The notes under the pieces are model-generated. The model did not search any database and had not been told where the DNA came from. It saw only the letters and a program-made list of their open reading frames with translations. Source: Psychrobacillus sp042944905 (GTDB lineage: Bacteria; Bacillota; Bacilli; Bacillales_A; Planococcaceae). Taken from it: a stretch of 64,000 nucleotides of DNA. The position numbers were made by a program, and so were the translations under genes. Within the stretch, counting starts at the first letter, position 1. Each line of letters opens with the position of its first letter. Positions 17,813-26,946 of this stretch are shown here, one piece after another. The stretch covers positions 3,224,001 to 3,288,000 of the forward strand of contig NZ_CP168496.1 of NCBI RefSeq assembly GCF_042944905.1, written 5' to 3'.

Positions 17813-19426
17813 TCAAACTAAATCTACTTTTTTTTGATAAACTAATTGACCATTCATATACGTTTCTTCCACATAAACCTGATCTATTTCCACAGGGTTA
17901 ATGTTAAGAATGTCCCGATCCAGCACAATAAAGTCAGCAAAGTAGCCCGGTGCTAGTTGTCCAACGCTTGGGATTCCTGTTACTTCCTGAGCTCCTCGGG
18001 TATATAAGGTAATAGCAGTAGGTAAATCTATTCGCTGATCTTTACCTGTATCTGTTCCATCATAGGCAATGCGTGTAACAGCTGATTTTATTCCTACAAA
18101 TGGATTTACGGGATCTGCCCAAGCCGTAGCAGGTGCATCGGAAGAAAATGCTACTTTTATTCCAGCTTCTAACATTGTTTTGACCGGATATGTTTTCTTC
18201 GTTCGCTCAGTACCTAGGTTTTTCAAGTAGCTTTCAATTTCAGCGAAAAGAAAAATTGGTTGAGGAACAAAAGCAATTCCTGCTTCTGACGCACGGCTAA
18301 TTGCTAGTTTAGTAGGCATAGCTGCATGCTCAATTCGTATAGAAGGAGCATCCGTTAACCATCCTTTTTTCTCATATAAAGTATTTACGATTAGATCAAT
18401 CGCTTGCTCACCCATTGCATGAACTACTAATTGAATACCATTTTGCTCTGCCGCATCAGCTGCTGCCAATAATTCTTCTTTTGAGGTCGTTTGAATTCCA
18501 AAGTTTTCATTTTCCCCTATAAACGATGTTTCCACCCAAGCTGTTTGACCAGATACACTTCCATCAGAGAATAACTTGATTCCACCGATATGAATCTGAT
18601 TTTCTTTGTTTAATCTGTTTACATCTATAGAAGGCTGTTCTATCAAATCTTCCCAAACGTAGTAGAGGACCGTGCGTTGCTTAAGCCCTTTCGTTTTCGC
18701 TTCGTTATATATTTCTAAATAATCAACTGGCTCGCATTTAGCCATCATCTCTGTAATTCCAGTGATTCCATGTGCAAGCAATTTGGGACTGAGATTAGCT
18801 AGTGTAGTAGCATTATCTTCTATTGTTTCAATCGGCATCACTTTTTTAACCAAGTCTTTTGCGTTTTCTCGCAAAATACCTGTTGGGACTCCACTTGAAT
18901 CTTTATCAATCTCTCCTCCTGGAGGATTTTGTGTGTCTTTATGAATGCCGGCTAACTCTAATGCCTTGCTATTCACAGAAACACTATGTCCACATGTTCG
19001 GGTAATAACAATTGGAACTTCTGTAGAGGCTTGGTCTAGATCCCAACGTGTTGGCGCCCGATGTTCAGCTAATTTCCCTTCATCATAACCCCAACTCTCC
19101 ATCCAACCTTGAGTTCCTTCAACTTCTATTTGTTCACGAATCTTTACTATAAGTTCTTGAATAGAGTGAACAATTGGAGGCATACAAGAAATTTGGTTGG
19201 ATACCTTCGCCAAATATAACGGATGCAAATGCGCATCTATAAACCCAGGAAGCACTCTTCGCCCTTGTAGATCAATAACATCTTTATTTTCATCTTTTAA
19301 GTCCGCTTGATCACCAATCCATACGATTTTGCTATCACGTACTACCATTGCGTTGGCATATGGTTGTTGCAAATTTGAAGTGAAAATTTCTCCATTAACA
19401 AACACGCACTCATCTGTATGTTTCAT
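17813..19426 (-). CDS. Amidohydrolase family 3 (YtcJ-like) metal-dependent hydrolase
   Basis: 537 residues. Composite beta-sandwich and TIM barrel of the amidohydrolase superfamily: metal-binding HLH in GFIDAHLHPLY (~62), WMESWGYDEG, further barrel His residues (VVHAMGEQAID; IRIEHAAM) and Asp in FSSDAPATAW, ending with the typical FADFIVLDRDIL strand. Enzymes of this group hydrolyse amide or carbamoyl bonds; substrates are mostly unknown. AAGGGG precedes the start. As first gene of the transporter operon it probably processes the imported amino acid derivative inside the cell (inference). Confidence 0.88.
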   Translation of the reverse strand: MKHTDECVFVNGEIFTSNLQQPYANAMVVRDSKIVWIGDQADLKDENKDVIDLQGRRVLPGFIDAHLHPLYLAKVSNQISCMPPIVHSIQELIVKIREQIEVEGTQGWMESWGYDEGKLAEHRAPTRWDLDQASTEVPIVITRTCGHSVSVNSKALELAGIHKDTQNPPGGEIDKDSSGVPTGILRENAKDLVKKVMPIETIEDNATTLANLSPKLLAHGITGITEMMAKCEPVDYLEIYNEAKTKGLKQRTVLYYVWEDLIEQPSIDVNRLNKENQIHIGGIKLFSDGSVSGQTAWVETSFIGENENFGIQTTSKEELLAAADAAEQNGIQLVVHAMGEQAIDLIVNTLYEKKGWLTDAPSIRIEHAAMPTKLAISRASEAGIAFVPQPIFLFAEIESYLKNLGTERTKKTYPVKTMLEAGIKVAFSSDAPATAWADPVNPFVGIKSAVTRIAYDGTDTGKDQRIDLPTAITLYTRGAQEVTGIPSVGQLAPGYFADFIVLDRDILNINPVEIDQVYVEETYMNGQLVYQKKVDLV

Positions 19427-19684
19427 ATTCTCATTTCCCCTTTTTAATTATATGAATAGAATTAAAATTCCGATAAATATAACTTGATATTAATTAAACA
19501 TTAATTTAATGTTGCAAAAAAGGGTTTTCACTTTATATTTAGTATCTTATATTGACGTGTTTCTACTCCTTACAGTTAAAAGGTATCAAAATTTAAGGGA
19601 GTCAATAGATAAAATTTCAGAATATAGTATTATAGTGATAAGTTAATATACAATAATTCGAACAATTTAAAGGAGCATAACTTC

Positions 19685-20413
19685 ATGTACAAACTACTAA
19701 TAGCTGATGATGAATACGAAATTAGAAATGGTTTAAGTAGCTATTTTCCATGGGAAGACATAGGCTTTAAAATTATTGGACAGGCTGCAAATGGGGTAGA
19801 AGTTTTGGAGTTTATATGTGACCATTCAGTTGATGTGATTCTAAGCGATATTCGAATGCCGGAAATGTCGGGTATTGATGTTGCTAAAAAGTTATTTGAA
19901 CAAAATTCACCTATTATAGTTGTTTTTTTAAGTGGATATAAAGATTTTAATTACGCGCAGCAAGCCATTAACTTTGGAGTGAAGAGTTATATATCTAAAC
20001 CTACAAAATATAGTGAGTTATCAACTATATTTTCAAGAATCAAAGAAGAATTAGATCAAAAAAAGAAATCTAAACATTCTGTTCAGAAGAACATGGGAAT
20101 AGATAAAACTGTGGAAATAATACAAAAGTATATACATGAAAATTACAAAGAAGCTTCATTGGAAGGTGCTTCTCAGTTAGTACATATGAACCCTTATTAT
20201 ATTAGTAAATATTTCAAAGAAAAAACGGGTGGTAACTTTTCAGATTACGTTGTCAGTATGAAAATGAAAAAGGCAGCGGAATTATTGTCCGATATGCAGC
20301 TTAAAGTTTACGAAATAAGTGAAATGGTCGGTTATAGCAATTCTAAAAACTTCACCCGTTCATTCAGAAAACACTTCGGCAAAACACCGAGAGAATATAG
20401 AAACGAGGAATGA
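19685..20413 (+). CDS. YesN/AraC-type response regulator, second system
   Basis: 242 residues: receiver domain with Asp8/Asp9 and phospho-acceptor Asp55 (VILSDIRMP), Lys in YISKPTKYSE, and a C-terminal AraC helix-turn-helix (MNPYYISKYFKEKTGG; ISEMVGYSNSKNFTRSFRK). AAAGGAGC lies 8 nt before the ATG. It is divergent from the amidohydrolase/ABC operon across 258 bp, so control of that operon is a reasonable expectation. Confidence 0.9.
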   Translation: MYKLLIADDEYEIRNGLSSYFPWEDIGFKIIGQAANGVEVLEFICDHSVDVILSDIRMPEMSGIDVAKKLFEQNSPIIVVFLSGYKDFNYAQQAINFGVKSYISKPTKYSELSTIFSRIKEELDQKKKSKHSVQKNMGIDKTVEIIQKYIHENYKEASLEGASQLVHMNPYYISKYFKEKTGGNFSDYVVSMKMKKAAELLSDMQLKVYEISEMVGYSNSKNFTRSFRKHFGKTPREYRNEE

Positions 20414-20423
20414 GGGATTAGAA

Positions 20424-22181
20424 TTGAACAATAAATACTATCGGGCCTATTTTTTTAAAAACTTAACAAATTTTTTAATTCCGATGTTAATCCCATTGTT
20501 AGTAATGGGAACGTTGTCGATTTTTTTAATCCAGCAATATGTAAAAGAGACTATAAACGATAACAACATGAACTTATTGAAACAAACGAAAGAAAATATG
20601 GAATTGATTTTTAATGATCTTGATTCCCTAAATTCATATATTATTGCAAATGCAAACGAATTTAATAACTTGCAAACGATGATGGACAAACGTACACTGA
20701 CTCTAAAAGATTATAAGGACTTAGCTTCACTTAAAAATTTTATTAATTCTTCTATCAGTGCAAGATCTTATATCGATTCTGTATATATTTATTTTCAAAA
20801 CAATTCTGGAAAATTTATTACTTCCACTACAGGTGGTTTAGTCAATTTAGCTAAATATCCGGATTATTCTTGGTTTAATAACTTCTATTACTATACCGGG
20901 AGAGAATTGACTTGGTCCGAAAAAAGAACAATTAATAAAACTTTGTTTGACAAAATTGAAACTCCAGCAAATCTAATTACTATGTATCGCAGAATAATTG
21001 ATCATGATGGTGTTTTAGTGTTGAATATTAAGTCGGAATATATAGAGGATCGGTTAGCGAATCTAGTAACGACCGAGGGACAAAGTTTATTCATCGTAAA
21101 TAATGAAAACAACATCATTTTTAAAGACAAAGAGTACAATCTAAAACAGTCTGACATTAATCGAATTATTTCTGAACCAAACTCTTTTTTTGAAGCAGAC
21201 TTTAATAATGAATCATTTGTCGTATCCAAAATTACTTCTAAAAAATATGGTTGGAGCTATATATCCGTTACCCCACATCAAAGCTTATACCATGTACCAA
21301 AACGTCTATTAAATATAGTATTAATATTATTTTTTATATGTATTATAAGCAGTACAGCCCTCACGCTTTATTTAACCAAGAAGATGGCGAATGATGTTAA
21401 AATGATTCTATCTATCTTTGAATCCGCTGAACAGGGGAAATCATTGCCTCCAATGCCTTCCCGTATTCATGATGTACACAGTTATATTATTCATCACATT
21501 TCTAAAAACTTTATGGAGCACAACCTTTTAAAACTTCATCTGTCCGAACAAAAGTATAAAGAGCAAGCAATGGAATTTGCAGCCTTACAATCGCAGCTCA
21601 ATCCCCATTTCTTATTTAACACATTAGAAACGATTAATTGGAAGGCTATTGGTTTGACTGGAAGCCCCAATGAATTAAATGAGATGATTGAAAATTTAGC
21701 AGCCATTTTAAGATATTCGCTAGATGAAGAAAACAAAATGGTTCCAATCATGGAGGAAATAAAATATACAATCCACTATATCGAGATTCAAAAAATTAGA
21801 CATAAAGATCAATTCGAAGTAATTTGGGAATTTGAAGAAGACATTGAAAAGTACCATGTAAAAAAACTAATCCTACAACCCCTTATCGAAAATTCCTTGC
21901 AGCATGGAATGATTTCAGGACAGAGATGTAGCATTAAAATTAAAATCCAATCTACCAGCGATCATTTAAAAATATCCGTAATTGATAATGGAAAAGGAAT
22001 GACCACTGAAAGACTAGTAGAAGTCCAAGAAAGACTGAACTCTAATGCGGAACATTCCAATCATATAGGCCTGATCAACACACATAAACGACTTAAAGTT
22101 ACGTATGGAAATGAATATGGCCTAGTTATCCGAAGTAAAATTGGTCTTGGGACTGTTATTCGGATTGTTATGCCGAAATGA
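20424..22181 (+). CDS. YesM-type sensor histidine kinase, second system
   Basis: 585 residues from a TTG at 20424 with GAGGAATGAGGGA upstream; the longer frame from 20319 would overlap the regulator gene by 95 nt and is rejected. Membrane helix ~16-37, extracellular sensor to ~285, helix ~292-315, HAMP-like linker, His_kinase domain with LNPHFLFNTLE, and HATPase with IENSLQHG and IGLINTHKRLK. It is co-transcribed with the regulator and ended by the terminator at 22201. Confidence 0.9.
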   Translation: MNNKYYRAYFFKNLTNFLIPMLIPLLVMGTLSIFLIQQYVKETINDNNMNLLKQTKENMELIFNDLDSLNSYIIANANEFNNLQTMMDKRTLTLKDYKDLASLKNFINSSISARSYIDSVYIYFQNNSGKFITSTTGGLVNLAKYPDYSWFNNFYYYTGRELTWSEKRTINKTLFDKIETPANLITMYRRIIDHDGVLVLNIKSEYIEDRLANLVTTEGQSLFIVNNENNIIFKDKEYNLKQSDINRIISEPNSFFEADFNNESFVVSKITSKKYGWSYISVTPHQSLYHVPKRLLNIVLILFFICIISSTALTLYLTKKMANDVKMILSIFESAEQGKSLPPMPSRIHDVHSYIIHHISKNFMEHNLLKLHLSEQKYKEQAMEFAALQSQLNPHFLFNTLETINWKAIGLTGSPNELNEMIENLAAILRYSLDEENKMVPIMEEIKYTIHYIEIQKIRHKDQFEVIWEFEEDIEKYHVKKLILQPLIENSLQHGMISGQRCSIKIKIQSTSDHLKISVIDNGKGMTTERLVEVQERLNSNAEHSNHIGLINTHKRLKVTYGNEYGLVIRSKIGLGTVIRIVMPK

Positions 22182-22200
22182 GATTTGTAATATTAGAAAC

Positions 22201-22240
22201 AAAAAGGGAAAAGCTAGATCACCGCTTTTCCCTTTTTTCT
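22201..22240. terminator. Bidirectional terminator between YesM-type gene and DUF1292 gene
   Basis: 14-bp stem (22201-22214 with 22224-22237) with A-rich left and T-rich right flank, usable for both convergent genes. Confidence 0.9.
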
Positions 22241-22265
22241 GTATTCATTTGCAATACAAACCCGT

Positions 22266-22541
22266 TTAATCTTCTTCTGCTATTCTAAATGCTGCAGATA
22301 CTTTATCGAATTCCTCGTCACTCTCGATCATGGATAATTCCTCATCGTCTTCCACTCGGAAAAAGAAAATATCAATATCCTCTTCCGATTCTCCTTCGAT
22401 ATCGTCTACAAAGCTAACAGCAGCATATTCGTTGTCCTCAACAGTTAACAGACCTAGTACTTCCATTTCCTGCTCCTGATCGTTTTCGTCTAGTACAGTA
22501 AAAATTTCGCCAACTTCTACTTTTCCTGTATTTTCTTCCAT
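22266..22541 (-). CDS. DUF1292 (YrzB-like) protein, copy 2
   Basis: 91 residues, very acidic, the same fold pattern as the protein at 14915-15193 (EVGEIFTVLDENDQE, MEVLGLLTVEDNEYAAV, FFFRVEDDEELSMIESDEEF). AAGGAGGAA site upstream of the ATG. Function unknown. Confidence 0.87.
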   Translation of the reverse strand: MEENTGKVEVGEIFTVLDENDQEQEMEVLGLLTVEDNEYAAVSFVDDIEGESEEDIDIFFFRVEDDEELSMIESDEEFDKVSAAFRIAEED

Positions 22542-22684
22542 TCCAAATTCCTCCTTTGATAAATTCTTTTAGCTCTCTAATTCAACTTACATTCAATTAT
22601 CTAACATATGAGACCTTTTAGCAAAAGTTAAACGAGACCAGAAACATGCAGAACTTTGAAAATCCATCTATGATAGGGAAACAA

Positions 22685-24589
22685 CTATTCTTTAAGCTTT
22701 TTTTTAATTTCTAACGAAACTTTTTTTAACGCTTTTTTGGATCCTCTTTCCATATCATGTTGGAATTTTCGTTCTTCATAACTAAGAAATAAAGAATTTA
22801 AGTCATATCCTTTTGGATATAAATCGGTTGCTTTTCCTTCAAGATCCATTCTTCTTGCATTTACTTTAATTATTGCATTTTTATAGAACACTAAGACATT
22901 ATTGAGACTATCCTTTTTCGCATACACAATACCAAAGTCATCTTTTTCTGTTAATTTCACTCTGTCTCCCACTTCGAATTCATAACTTACTACTTCTTGA
23001 ACAGGAGGCTGAGTTGGCTTTCTTATTTTACTTTCTTTCACGAGTTCTAAATCATAGTTTTTATTTTCTATATAGTACTGCGCTTTTTGCAGTACCTTTT
23101 CACGTAAATTCATTTTCCTAGAGATCCATAGAGCATTACTGTCTCCTGACTTACCAATTAAAAGTTTATACATTGGCTCCAATTCTTCACTGTTGAATTG
23201 CATCGCGGCATTCATAAAATCACCGTGAACTTCCGAGTAACGCTTTATCTCGCCGTAGTGCGTTGTCGCAATTGTAATACATCCCATCTGATAAAATTCT
23301 TCGAGTATAGCAATTGCTAGAGCAGCGCCCTCGTTCGGTTCAGTACCACTTCCGATTTCATCAAAAAGGAGAAGTGTGTTATTCGTCGAGGCATTCATAA
23401 TTTCGGAGATGTTTTTCATATGGGACGAGAAGGTACTAAGTGAATTTTCGATACTTTGATTGTCACCTATATCCACAAATAGACAATCGAAAATTGCTAT
23501 TTCCGTCCCTTCATCTGCCGCAATATGAAAGCCTGACATGACAGCTAGTGTTAGTATGCCTATTGTTTTTAGTACTACTGTTTTCCCGCCAGCATTAGGT
23601 CCTGTGATTATTAAGCTACGATAGTCTTTTCCAATTTCAAAGTCTAGAGGAACAATATTTCCTTGCAAAAGAGGATGCTTGCAATTCTTCAACTTGATGT
23701 AACCATGATTATTTAACTTCGGCTCTATTGCATCCATCCTTTTACTATATTTCGCTTTTGCAAAAATCATGTCATATTGACCTATTAATTCGATATTGAT
23801 GTTAATTTGTCTAACTTCTTCATAAATAGCTCCTGATATAGTCGCTAAAATTTGATACTCTTCCATCGATTCCTCTGCCTTAAGCATTGCTAATTCTGCA
23901 TTTAACTTGGAAATAGCAGCTGGTTCAATAAATACAGTTGACCCTTTAGAAGAAGATTCTATAATCGTTCCTTCCACCTGATTTTTATAAGAAGCTTTAA
24001 TAGGAATCGTAAAACGATCATCTTTTTTACTTATAAAAAATTCTTGAATATATTCTTTATTTGCACCACTCTTTAGAAATTTATTTAAACGTTCTTCTAT
24101 CTTTTCTTCTGTTTTAGCAATATGATTTCGAATTCGCTTTAAATCTTTACTAGCCTCCGAATCGACTCTATTTCCTCTAATTGAGTAATTAATACTTTCT
24201 TCTATCTCCCTAAATTCCATCATCGAATGGGAATAAGCATGTAATACAGGAGCAAAAAATTCTTTATCCGCCATAAATTTTTTTATTACTCTGCAGCCTC
24301 TTAAGAAATCAGATATTGCAACTAATTCAGATGCACCTAGTATCATTCCTTTTTCAAGCTTCTCCATCAGATGATTTATGTTAGATATTCCTTTCAGTGG
24401 AAGATGGCTTTCTGCATCTAATAACTTCCTTGCTTCGGTCGTTTCGTTTAACCTAATTTTAACCACTTTACTATTTGAGCTTGGTTGAAGCTTATCCAGT
24501 AATTCCTTCCCTAAACTACTTACACAATAAAATTTCACCATTTCCTTTAGTTCGTTATATTGTAATTTTTCATATGTCATTGTGTTCAT
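22685..24589 (-). CDS. MutS2-like DNA-binding ATPase lacking the Smr nuclease domain
   Basis: 634 residues from the ATG at 24589, which has AAGGAGG at ideal spacing; an upstream in-frame ATG at 24634 lies in a terminator and is rejected. The MutS core and clamp helices (~1-300) are followed by the ATPase: Walker A TGPNAGGKT, SSHMKNI-type loop, Walker B LLLFDEIGSGTEP and TIATTHYGEIK. B. subtilis MutS2 (about 785 residues) carries a C-terminal Smr nuclease domain; here the protein ends after a short KOW-like beta segment (FEVGDRVKLTEKDDFGIVY) and a Lys-rich tail, so Smr is absent. Likely a branched-DNA or ribosome-associated ATPase paralog; not the mismatch-repair MutS. Confidence 0.85.
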   Translation of the reverse strand: MNTMTYEKLQYNELKEMVKFYCVSSLGKELLDKLQPSSNSKVVKIRLNETTEARKLLDAESHLPLKGISNINHLMEKLEKGMILGASELVAISDFLRGCRVIKKFMADKEFFAPVLHAYSHSMMEFREIEESINYSIRGNRVDSEASKDLKRIRNHIAKTEEKIEERLNKFLKSGANKEYIQEFFISKKDDRFTIPIKASYKNQVEGTIIESSSKGSTVFIEPAAISKLNAELAMLKAEESMEEYQILATISGAIYEEVRQININIELIGQYDMIFAKAKYSKRMDAIEPKLNNHGYIKLKNCKHPLLQGNIVPLDFEIGKDYRSLIITGPNAGGKTVVLKTIGILTLAVMSGFHIAADEGTEIAIFDCLFVDIGDNQSIENSLSTFSSHMKNISEIMNASTNNTLLLFDEIGSGTEPNEGAALAIAILEEFYQMGCITIATTHYGEIKRYSEVHGDFMNAAMQFNSEELEPMYKLLIGKSGDSNALWISRKMNLREKVLQKAQYYIENKNYDLELVKESKIRKPTQPPVQEVVSYEFEVGDRVKLTEKDDFGIVYAKKDSLNNVLVFYKNAIIKVNARRMDLEGKATDLYPKGYDLNSLFLSYEERKFQHDMERGSKKALKKVSLEIKKKLKE

Positions 24590-24616
24590 GTGTATTCCTC
24601 CTTGAGTAATAAAAAA

Positions 24617-24690
24617 ATGCCCGCAAGAGTCCACCTACCTTTCCATTTTCACGGCTAAACGTAAAATGGATAGAAAGCTCCTGCGGGCAT
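24617..24690 (-). terminator. Terminator-like hairpin in the leader of the MutS2-like gene
   Basis: TGCCCGCA/TGCGGGCA plus GAG/CTC form the outer stem (24617-24629 with 24678-24690); inner stems CTTTC/GAAAG and CCATTTT/AAAATGG follow. On the minus strand it runs into seven T only ~10 nt before the AAGGAGG site of the gene. Such placement is typical of transcription attenuators. No riboswitch class could be assigned. Confidence 0.65.
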
Positions 24691-24987
24691 TAGCCTTGCG
24701 TATTACAAGGCATTTTCATCGTCAACAAAAATTAACAAAAGAAAAAAAGCTTGACAGGGCAAATCCCGCCATGCTCTTCGTCTTAACATACAATTATGTT
24801 AAACGAGTATATGGAAAAGGAAGCAGTCTTCAGGTAGGTATTCACACTGTTAAATAAACACTGTGAAAAAAGGAACAGTTAATAAACTGGAATAAATCCA
24901 GTCACTAAAAGCCTTATTAAACTAAATTAGTATTAGTTCATACCTACTTCTGACATACTTCACCACACCTTTTATAAGAATATTTCC
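24691..24987 (-). ncRNA. Putative structured 5' leader of the MutS2-like gene
   Basis: From the promoter at 24988-25016 a ~370-nt leader would run to the terminator at 24617. It contains nested inverse repeats: AGTAGGTAT (24946-24954 region) with ATACCTACC (24832-24841 region) as a long-range pairing, ACTGGA/TCCAGT, TTCACA/TGTGAA and GCCTTG/CAAGGC hairpins. Together with the terminator this resembles a regulatory leader, or a separate small RNA ending at the terminator. Class unknown. Confidence 0.4.
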
Positions 24988-25016
24988 AATATACCATCAT
25001 TTCAATATAGAGTCAA
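24988..25016 (-). promoter_or_regulatory. Sigma-A type promoter for the MutS2 leader
   Basis: On the minus strand TTGACT (25011-25016) and TATATT (24988-24993) are spaced 17 bp. It lies ~400 bp upstream of the start codon. Confidence 0.55.
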
Positions 25017-25055
25017 TTCCATAAAACAAACTGACCCGTTCTTCAACAAAAGGTA

Positions 25056-25084
25056 TTGTAGTATTGGGATCAAACTTATATAAT
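25056..25084 (+). promoter_or_regulatory. Promoter upstream of the tRNA gene
   Basis: TTGTAG (25056-25061) and perfect TATAAT (25079-25084), 17-bp spacing, about 50 nt before the tRNA. Confidence 0.55.
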
Positions 25085-25137
25085 AACTATAGTGGCAGCA
25101 AAAATTATTACTTTCATTAAGTTCTGTCTTGAAATTC

Positions 25138-25210
25138 GGTCTTGTAGCTCAGTTGGGAGAGCGCCACCTCGACAAGGTGGGGGTCGCAAGTTCGAGACTT
25201 GTCGAGACCA
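25138..25210 (+). tRNA. tRNA-Val (GAC), with unusual C33
   Basis: A full cloverleaf can be drawn: acceptor GGTCTTG/CGAGACC, D-arm GCTC/GAGC, anticodon arm CCACC-TCGACAA-GGTGG, T-arm GCAAG-TTCGAGA-CTTGT, discriminator A. The anticodon is GAC (Val), and the anticodon stem equals that of known Bacillus tRNA-Val(GAC). Position 33 is C instead of the nearly universal U, and CCA is not encoded. Its 3' part is the attachment site of the island. Confidence 0.8.
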
Positions 25211-25212
25211 TC
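25185..25212 (+). repeat. attL: 28-bp direct repeat in the tRNA 3' end
   Basis: CGCAAGTTCGAGACTTGTCGAGACCATC here equals 44310-44337. The similarity extends leftwards into the anticodon arm (TCGACAAGGTGG) with two differences. The integrase gene lies directly inside, the classic arrangement for tRNA-targeted elements. Only the first 28 bases are counted as identical core. Confidence 0.88.
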
Positions 25213-25220
25213 ATTTGGAT

Positions 25221-25262
25221 AAGCCAATAAACGTTGATTTATCAATGTTTATTGGCTTTTTC
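25221..25262 (+). terminator. Terminator downstream of the tRNA
   Basis: AAGCCAATAAAC-type arm with GTTTATTGGCTT arm, inner TTGAT/ATCAA, then five T. A related but diverged hairpin with compensating base changes stands behind the second att copy. Confidence 0.88.
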
Positions 25263-25301
25263 TCTTTTTATATTTTCTAATTATATCCCACAATTATTTA
25301 G

Positions 25302-25322
25302 GTTTGTCCGCAATTTGTCCGC
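25302..25322. repeat. Tandem TTTGTCCGCA repeat, left end of the island
   Basis: TTTGTCCGCAATTTGTCCGCA occurs here and again at about 44150-44170 close to the right att. Paired copies near both ends suggest arm-type binding sites of the integrase. Confidence 0.5.
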
Positions 25323-25337
25323 AGGATTTTCACTGTA

Positions 25338-26471
25338 TTAGTTTTTCTGAATTTGAATCGTCTGGTGAAAAGTATCTGCGATGTCATTGTCTGTATTCGG
25401 TAATAAATGCGCATAGAATTCTAATGTAATTTTGGGATTTGCATGACCCAATCGTTTAGAAATTTTCACGATATCTAGTCCTGCCGAAATAAGAACGGAT
25501 GCATGTGTGTGACGAATATCATGGAACCGAATATTTGGTACATTGGACGCTTTAACAATTCGCTTCATTACTCGAACTACATTGCGCGGATCTTGTAAGG
25601 TTCCAGTATTTGTGCATATAACCAAATCCCGGTCCCCAAAAGCAGATCCCACTAACTCCTTCCATTCTTCTATTCGTTTTTTATGCAAAACTAATTCATT
25701 CAAAACGAATTCTGGAATAGGAATTTGTCGTTTAGAATTTTTGGTTTTTAATGAAGTGAAAATATAACCTTTTTTAGCGACATGCGCTAACGACCTTTTC
25801 ACATGAATTACTTTTTGTTCCAAGTCTATATCACTCCACTTTAGTCCTAAAATCTCCCCTCTTCGCATTCCAGTATAAATCGCAAGTAGAAAGGTTAAAT
25901 AATGCCGTTCTCCTTTACAGTTATGAAGAAACTCCTGTATATCTTTAAGTGACCAAATAGACATTTCTTCGTACTTAACTGATGGCGGGTCTGCATCTGA
26001 CACTGGATTGAACATTATTTTCTTCCATTTAACAGCTTGGCTAAATGCCTGATTTAATAATTGATGCATTTTGCGAATATAACTTGTACTATAATTTTCT
26101 CTTAATTTTAGGTTATAGAATAAATCAATATCAGACGTAGTAACTTTACCTATTTCTTTATTTGCAAACGCATTCTTTTGTAGGAGGTGTTTCTCTATAA
26201 TGTAGCTACTATTCGTCGCGGATGTCTCTTTAATTCTATTTCGGTAGTGGTTATCAAACCAATTTATAATATAATCTGAGAAGATTTCTTTGCTGAGCAC
26301 TATATACCGATTTTCATCTAACGATAATTCAATCTTCCGGGCAGCTGCCTCAGCATCCTTCTTTTTAATAAATCCGCCTTTACTTATCTGTTTACGTTTC
26401 CCAGTTAAGGGGTCATTGCCTATATCAATAGCATACGAATAAGTTTTTCCTCTTTTTCTAATGTGCGCCAA
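25338..26471 (-). CDS. int: Island integrase, tyrosine recombinase
   Basis: 377 residues: N-terminal arm-binding domain (1-60, IRKRGKTYSYAIDIG), SAM-like core-binding domain (~65-160), catalytic domain with Arg203/204 (TGMRRGEI), Lys in LKTKNSK, HDIRH (His317, Arg320), His343 (GHANP) and nucleophile Tyr353 (EFYAHL). All catalytic residues are present. It lies beside the att site in the tRNA and downstream of an excisionase-like gene, as in Tn916/phage-type modules. A decayed copy of its C-terminal half is found at 41828-42292. Confidence 0.94.
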   Translation of the reverse strand: MAHIRKRGKTYSYAIDIGNDPLTGKRKQISKGGFIKKKDAEAAARKIELSLDENRYIVLSKEIFSDYIINWFDNHYRNRIKETSATNSSYIIEKHLLQKNAFANKEIGKVTTSDIDLFYNLKLRENYSTSYIRKMHQLLNQAFSQAVKWKKIMFNPVSDADPPSVKYEEMSIWSLKDIQEFLHNCKGERHYLTFLLAIYTGMRRGEILGLKWSDIDLEQKVIHVKRSLAHVAKKGYIFTSLKTKNSKRQIPIPEFVLNELVLHKKRIEEWKELVGSAFGDRDLVICTNTGTLQDPRNVVRVMKRIVKASNVPNIRFHDIRHTHASVLISAGLDIVKISKRLGHANPKITLEFYAHLLPNTDNDIADTFHQTIQIQKN

Positions 26472-26564
26472 TTATTATTTACCTCCAAAATCAATTTTGC
26501 ACAACGAAAAGTAAACAAGTGGTCTATTACCAACTTGTTCACTTTCTTCTACTTTTATAAGAAT

Positions 26565-26786
26565 TTATTCGCCATTTTTAATTAAATTTTCTTGTTGAGT
26601 TTTTAACCAAACAAAAAATTCTTCTCGTAATACACGTTTACATCTACCAATTTTTATTAGTGGAAAATCATTTCGTTTCATAACCTCGTATGCACTAGGT
26701 TTGGATATTTTTAGAATTAAACTTATTTCTTTAGCAGTTAGAACAAGAGGGTATTTCCCAATTTCATCTTGTGCATTAATTTTCAC
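26565..26786 (-). CDS. Excisionase-like helix-turn-helix protein
   Basis: 73 residues; MerR/AlpA-type winged helix of the excisionase family (LTAKEISLILKISKPSAYEV, PLIKIGRCKRVLREEF). It is encoded just upstream of the integrase on the same strand. Probably directs excision of the island. Confidence 0.82.
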   Translation of the reverse strand: MKINAQDEIGKYPLVLTAKEISLILKISKPSAYEVMKRNDFPLIKIGRCKRVLREEFFVWLKTQQENLIKNGE

Positions 26787-26789
26787 TGA

Positions 26790-26939
26790 TTACACCGTCT
26801 CAGAGTTAATATCTTTTTCTTTGCTATCTTGATTATACTTAGAATCAGTTCGAATGTTTTCCGTTTCTAACTTTACCCACTCCTTTATTAATGCCAAAGC
26901 TTCTTTACGTTTTATTTCTAAATCTCGATTATTTTCCAT
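26790..26939 (-). CDS. Small charged protein of the excision module
   Basis: 49 residues (MENNRDLEIKRKEALALIKE... ending SETV), Lys/Glu-rich and helical. AGGAGG stands 7 nt upstream of the ATG, and the stop codon is 3 nt before the excisionase gene, so it is very likely translated as the first gene of the small ORF-xis-int unit. The AGGAGG lies in the 3' arm of the hairpin at 26947-26975. Function unknown. Confidence 0.65.
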   Translation of the reverse strand: MENNRDLEIKRKEALALIKEWVKLETENIRTDSKYNQDSKEKDINSETV

Positions 26940-26946
26940 TAAAAAA

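Noticed and set aside
24617..24690. T-box riboswitch before the MutS2-like gene
   Set aside because: AGGTGGACTCTTGCGGG only partly resembles the T-box sequence, no specifier stem is evident and the gene is not amino acid related.
24666..24857. 63-codon plus-strand frame
   Set aside because: It lies on the opposite strand of the structured leader, has no ribosome binding site and looks like a chance frame.
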